64,000 nt of DNA from Lachnospiraceae bacterium (GTDB taxonomy: Bacteria > Bacillota > Clostridia > Lachnospirales > Lachnospiraceae), in contig JAHYZZ010000001.1 in assembly GCA_019424135.1 (NCBI GenBank), forward strand, positions 1-64,000. The letters run 5' to 3'. The notes below the pieces were generated by a model, which was not told where the DNA came from, did not search any database, and saw only the letters and a list, made by a program, of their open reading frames with translations. A program made the translations under genes and the position numbers. This document shows positions 60,321 to 64,000 of the stretch, in pieces; the stretch's first letter is position 1, and each line of letters begins with the position of its first letter.

Positions 60321-61738
60321 ATCCATTCTCCTTTTCGTTCTATCATCTCATCGATCCTTTGGATATACGCATCGATTGCTTTCACATTCTCGATCCGTAT
60401 CAAATTGGTCATTTTTTTCTTCCGGCTTCCCGGTACCCTCTGGGCTTCCTTCAGAACAATCTTCGAGGAGGCACCTGCCCCCGCGGCCAGGATCGACTGC
60501 TTTTCTTCCATAATTAGTATATTGTATATTCCGGCTTTGTCAACCTTTGCATAACCCACGTTTTCAAAATTCCCGGCAATATTCTTCTGTCGGTAAAGGT
60601 AGTAGGGCTCAAGACCCATACGCCCCGCCGACAAAGCCGCTTCCTGAATCATTTCTCCAATTTCCTCACCCATCCGGGCCTTGCTTTCATCCTGTCCCAT
60701 CCGGGCCGCCCTCTTTACTGCCAAGGAATGAACGGTCAGGCTGTCTGGTGAAAGCTTTTCAATCTTCTCTAATGTATTTTTCATTTCCCGGGTCCCCTCA
60801 CCCGGAAGCCCAGCGATCAGATCCATGTTGATATTATCAAACCCAAGCTCTCTTGCCTGCCAGAACACTTTTACAATATCTTCCACCGTATGCTTTCTGC
60901 CGATCACATCCAGCGTCTTTTGCTGCATCGTTTGCGGATTGATAGAAATTCTGCTAATTTCATGAGCCTTCAGCGCCTTGAGCTTCTCTTTGGTGATGCT
61001 GTCTGGCCGTCCCGCTTCCACCGTATATTCCAGAAGATCTTTCCTGGGAAAGCACTCGTCCACCCAGTCCAATAGACGCCGAAGCTGATCTGTGTTCAAA
61101 GAGGTTGGTGTTCCTCCGCCAATATAGATGGCATAAAGCTTTCTATCCTTAAAATTTTCTGCAATAAATCGGATTTCCCTGCTCAAGGCATCCAGATAAT
61201 CATCCACCTGATCCTGCCAGTCCGCAAGAGCCCCCGAACTAAACGAGCAGTAACTACACACCGAAGGGCAAAATGGAATGCCGATATACAGACTGTATCC
61301 TCTCTCCAGATCCAGATGTGATAAAAGTTTTTGTTCCCTTCCTGCAATTTCCCATGCGAGCAACGCCTTTTTGCGACTGACCAGGTATTCTTCCTGAAAC
61401 CATCTGATGAATCTCTCTGCCTCCCATCCTTCCTCCCGTTTCTGCATGGCAATCTTCGTAGGACGAACGCCCAGCAAGATTCCCCAAGACAGGGTACGAC
61501 CAGATTTCTCAGAAAGCATGCGATATAATTTACGATCCAGCCCCCTCTTTCCATCCGCCAGCGACATTCCATCCGGCAAATCCAAAGCGATCCTGACTCC
61601 CTCTGAAAATACCGCCTCAACAAAATGAGAGGCTTTCTCCTCCACCGAAGATTGCACCTCTTCCTCTGAAAAAAAAGCCCTCACCATATGATATGCATTA
61701 TATAAATAAGAATCCTCTCTGCAAACAACTTTGATCAT
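60311..61738 (-). CDS. hemZ: Coproporphyrinogen dehydrogenase-like radical SAM protein
   Basis: HemZ belongs to the HemN-like radical SAM group; B. subtilis HemZ is linked to anaerobic haem synthesis, but many anaerobes with hemZ lack a haem pathway, so the substrate is open. The 475-residue protein has an N-terminal extra domain (about 1-160), then GIPFCPSVCSYCSFSSG with the CxxxCxxC cluster site and YIGGGTPTSL. It lies three bases after the MBL hydrolase gene. Confidence 0.85.
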   Translation of the reverse strand: MIKVVCREDSYLYNAYHMVRAFFSEEEVQSSVEEKASHFVEAVFSEGVRIALDLPDGMSLADGKRGLDRKLYRMLSEKSGRTLSWGILLGVRPTKIAMQKREEGWEAERFIRWFQEEYLVSRKKALLAWEIAGREQKLLSHLDLERGYSLYIGIPFCPSVCSYCSFSSGALADWQDQVDDYLDALSREIRFIAENFKDRKLYAIYIGGGTPTSLNTDQLRRLLDWVDECFPRKDLLEYTVEAGRPDSITKEKLKALKAHEISRISINPQTMQQKTLDVIGRKHTVEDIVKVFWQARELGFDNINMDLIAGLPGEGTREMKNTLEKIEKLSPDSLTVHSLAVKRAARMGQDESKARMGEEIGEMIQEAALSAGRMGLEPYYLYRQKNIAGNFENVGYAKVDKAGIYNILIMEEKQSILAAGAGASSKIVLKEAQRVPGSRKKKMTNLIRIENVKAIDAYIQRIDEMIERKGEWIWH

Positions 61739-61741
61739 CTT

Positions 61742-62368
61742 CTACTCCTGGATGTATGGATTGTTTTCTCTTTCATATCCGATCATGGTCTCTCCCATAT
61801 GCCCCGGATATACGTGGGTATCATCCGGCAATGGCATCAGTTTTTCACGGATTCCTCGAATCAGGGCAGACGTACTGCTTCCGCGGAAGTCAGTCCGCCC
61901 TACAGATCTCTGGAACAGAGTATCTCCACTAAAAAGCACATGCTCCGATTTCACATAATAACAACAACCACCCGGCGTATGTCCCGGCGTATGAAGAACC
62001 TGAAACTCATATCCCGCATAAGAAAGAATCTGTCCATCCTTCACCGGCTCCGCCTTGGAAAAAGTGTATCCGGCAGTATAGATCGCTGACTGGTTCCACT
62101 GCGGATCCTCCATCATCGGAAGATCGTCTTCATGTACATACACCGGAACGTTATACTCCTTAAGGAATCCATCAATCCCCATGATGTGGTCAAAATGGCC
62201 GTGAGTCAGAAGGATCGCTTCAATCTTCACTCCTTCCTCTCTGATATGGCTCATCAGCCGCGCAGGAGCGGCTGCCGGATCAATGACAACCGCCTGCTTT
62301 GTCTTTTCATTCACCGCCAGATAACAGTTGGTGCTGATAATTCCTGTTACAAACTTTTCTACTTTCAT
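61742..62368 (-). CDS. MBL-fold metal-dependent hydrolase (glyoxalase II-like)
   Basis: This 208-residue protein has the metallo-beta-lactamase metal motif THGHFDHIMG and later HTPGHTPGGCCYY and YPGHMGETM. It resembles small glyoxalase II-like hydrolases that cleave thioesters; the true substrate is unknown. It lies three bases after relA and directly before hemZ, the gene order I associate with Firmicutes. Confidence 0.88.
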   Translation of the reverse strand: MKVEKFVTGIISTNCYLAVNEKTKQAVVIDPAAAPARLMSHIREEGVKIEAILLTHGHFDHIMGIDGFLKEYNVPVYVHEDDLPMMEDPQWNQSAIYTAGYTFSKAEPVKDGQILSYAGYEFQVLHTPGHTPGGCCYYVKSEHVLFSGDTLFQRSVGRTDFRGSSTSALIRGIREKLMPLPDDTHVYPGHMGETMIGYERENNPYIQE

Positions 62369-62371
62369 CTC

Positions 62372-64000
62372 TTAACCTGTCGCCCTTTCAATATCCATCA
62401 CGCCGTCTACCTGGCGCAGCTTTTCAATAATCTTTGATAACTCTTCTCTGCCGTGGACGATAAATCCGGCCTCGATCGTCGCTGTTCCCTGTTTGCTGGT
62501 CCGAACATTCATAGATTTCACATCCACATTTGCTTCTGTAAAAATACGGGACATTTCCATTAGAAGTCCTTGCCTGTCATGTGCATACATCTTAATCTCT
62601 GCCAGATACTGTCCGCCTTCTTCTTCTGCCACATCACTTTCCCACTCTGCGTCGATCAGTCTGGCTCTTTCCGACTCCGTGAGATGGAGCATATTCACAC
62701 AATCAGTCCGATGAATAGAAAGACCCCTTCCGCGAGTCACAAATCCCACGATTTCATCACCGGGAACCGGATTGCAACATCTGGAGAATCGAACCGCCAC
62801 ATCATCGATTCCCTTGACTACAATCCCACTCTTGGATTTTGCAATATGAACCTTGTTTTTTGATGCCTCTGCCACACGTTCCAGAACTACTTCGTCTGTA
62901 ATTTCCTGCTTATGTTCTTTGTTATATTCCTCCATCAGACGATTGACTACCTGGCCTTCTTTCAAGCCGCCATGCCCGATAGCCGCAAGTACCGCGTCCC
63001 AATCACGAAATCCATATTTTTTCTGGACCACTTCCATATATTTCGAATTCATAATATCGCTCTGGTTAATGCTCTTTGACTTGCAGTAAGAGGCGATCAT
63101 CTCTTTTCCACGGATAATATTGCTTTCTTTGAACTCTCTCTTAAACCACTGATTGATCTTATTTTTTGCCTGAGTACTTTTCACGATATTCAGCCAGTCC
63201 CGGCTTGGGCCCTTGGAATTTTGCGATGTCAGAATCTCGATTCTGTCCCCGTTTTGAATCTTATAATCGATATTTACAAGCTTTCCATTGACTCTGGCAC
63301 CTACCATTTTATTTCCCACTGCACTGTGGATGGCATAGGCAAAATCTATCGGGGTAGAACCATTCGGAAGGTTCTTCACATCTCCTTGTGGTGTAAAGCA
63401 GTACACGTCTTCGGCAAATAGATCCAGGTCACCCTTAATCAGATTCAAAAACTCTCTGTTATCAGACATGTCGCCTTGCCACTCCAGAATCTGCCTTAAC
63501 CAGCTTAGTTTTTCTTTCTCCTGAGCCTCCACACTCTTCTTGCCATCATTGGATTCCTTATATTTCCAGTGAGCAGCAATACCGTATTCTGCTGTTTTAT
63601 GCATCTCCTGTGTCCGGATCTGAATCTCGAAAGGCTGTCCCACCGAGCTCATCAGCGTCGTATGAAGAGACTGGTACATGTTCGGCTTTGGCATCGCAAT
63701 ATAATCCTTAAAACGTCCGGGAATCGGTGTATACATCTCATGGATCACACCCAGAGCCGCATAACAGTCCTTCACCGAATCCACAATGATCCGAACAGCA
63801 AACAAATCATAGATTTGATCCACCGTCTTATCCTGATTGACCATCTTCTTATATATACTGAAGAAATGTTTGACCCGTCCATTAACTTCCGCTTTGATAT
63901 TGGCATTTTTCATATGGTCTGACACTTCATCCACGATCTGCTGTACAAATTCTTCTCGTTCTGTTTTTCTCGCATTAATCTGTCTGACCAGATCAAAAAA
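62372..64000 (-). CDS. relA: Bifunctional (p)ppGpp synthetase/hydrolase, partial (C-terminal part)
   Basis: The gene runs off the right edge, so only the last 542 residues are visible; the N-terminal HD hydrolase domain lies outside. What is present is the synthetase domain (YDLFAVRIIV, PGRFKDYIAMPKPNMYQSLH), a TGS domain (VYCFTPQGDVKNLPNGSTP), a helical and zinc-finger-type region (VRFSRCCNPVPGD) and a C-terminal ACT domain. This is the RelA/SpoT homologue (Rel) type, which makes and degrades the alarmone in amino acid starvation. The frame is open to the window edge with no start. Confidence 0.95.
   Translation of the reverse strand, partial: FFDLVRQINARKTEREEFVQQIVDEVSDHMKNANIKAEVNGRVKHFFSIYKKMVNQDKTVDQIYDLFAVRIIVDSVKDCYAALGVIHEMYTPIPGRFKDYIAMPKPNMYQSLHTTLMSSVGQPFEIQIRTQEMHKTAEYGIAAHWKYKESNDGKKSVEAQEKEKLSWLRQILEWQGDMSDNREFLNLIKGDLDLFAEDVYCFTPQGDVKNLPNGSTPIDFAYAIHSAVGNKMVGARVNGKLVNIDYKIQNGDRIEILTSQNSKGPSRDWLNIVKSTQAKNKINQWFKREFKESNIIRGKEMIASYCKSKSINQSDIMNSKYMEVVQKKYGFRDWDAVLAAIGHGGLKEGQVVNRLMEEYNKEHKQEITDEVVLERVAEASKNKVHIAKSKSGIVVKGIDDVAVRFSRCCNPVPGDEIVGFVTRGRGLSIHRTDCVNMLHLTESERARLIDAEWESDVAEEEGGQYLAEIKMYAHDRQGLLMEMSRIFTEANVDVKSMNVRTSKQGTATIEAGFIVHGREELSKIIEKLRQVDGVMDIERATG

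Noticed and set aside
60321..60400. T-box leader before hisS or the other synthetase genes
   Set aside because: hisS overlaps hemZ, aspS follows hisS by 26 bases and gltX overlaps the exporter gene, so there is no room for a T-box.

Overview
The window looks like a chromosomal segment of an anaerobic, fermentative, low-to-mid GC Gram-positive bacterium, most likely a Lachnospiraceae (Clostridium cluster XIVa) gut-type organism. The evidence is pyruvate formate-lyase, a selenium-dependent glycine reductase operon (Stickland metabolism), a B. subtilis-type iron-sulfur purF, a dnaG-rpoD block followed by trmK and nif3, an Ldt with a long acidic tail, and several families I associate mainly with Clostridia (TGS-SAD-kinase, DUF1292, DUF5662, DUF5716/DUF5717). 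The family is an inference from gene content. I see no rRNA, CRISPR array, insertion sequence or prophage. Gene density is high, and all but two protein genes (aroC and the DUF1292 gene) are on the minus strand, so operons read from high to low coordinates.

Layout, low to high coordinates: a leuB-ilvD-ilvB-serC-serA amino acid operon (98-6888); pflB-pflA-udp-cdd (6964-11239); LD-transpeptidase-tgt-yajC (11402-14554); aroC alone on plus (14766-15866); pap-dgtPase-dnaG-rpoD-trmK-nif3-nucleoside kinase (15873-24608); tRNA-Leu(AAG) (24731-24814); a small accessory block with DUF5662, TraX-like protein, a glycoside hydrolase family 13 homologue lacking its catalytic residues and a sugar-binding lipoprotein (24869-28882); a DUF1292 gene on plus; then GNAT-ThrE fusion, second ThrE half, gltX and a UvrD-like helicase (29299-34310).

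From 34454 to 44118 lies the glycine module: a glycine riboswitch leads into grdX-grdE-grdB-trxB-trxA-grdA-grdC-grdD, and an AGCS sodium/amino acid symporter sits just upstream. grdA and grdB each contain one in-frame TGA that I read as selenocysteine; read as stops these genes would be split. Together they can take up glycine, sense it, reduce it to acetyl phosphate and ammonia, and recycle electrons through thioredoxin. purF-purB follows, then a polar amino acid ABC transporter.

The region 49733-55091 holds three adjacent genes with no known function: a 1,101-residue repeat protein (DUF5717-like), an actin/Hsp70-fold-like protein (DUF5716-like) and a small TPR-like protein. This is my best candidate for an undescribed system. 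The window ends with hom-marR, tRNA-Gly(GCC), and a translation/stringent-response operon relA-MBL hydrolase-hemZ-hisS-aspS; relA runs off the right edge. Many intergenic regions carry near-consensus sigma-A promoters with 17-18 base spacing, several with palindromes that look like operators.
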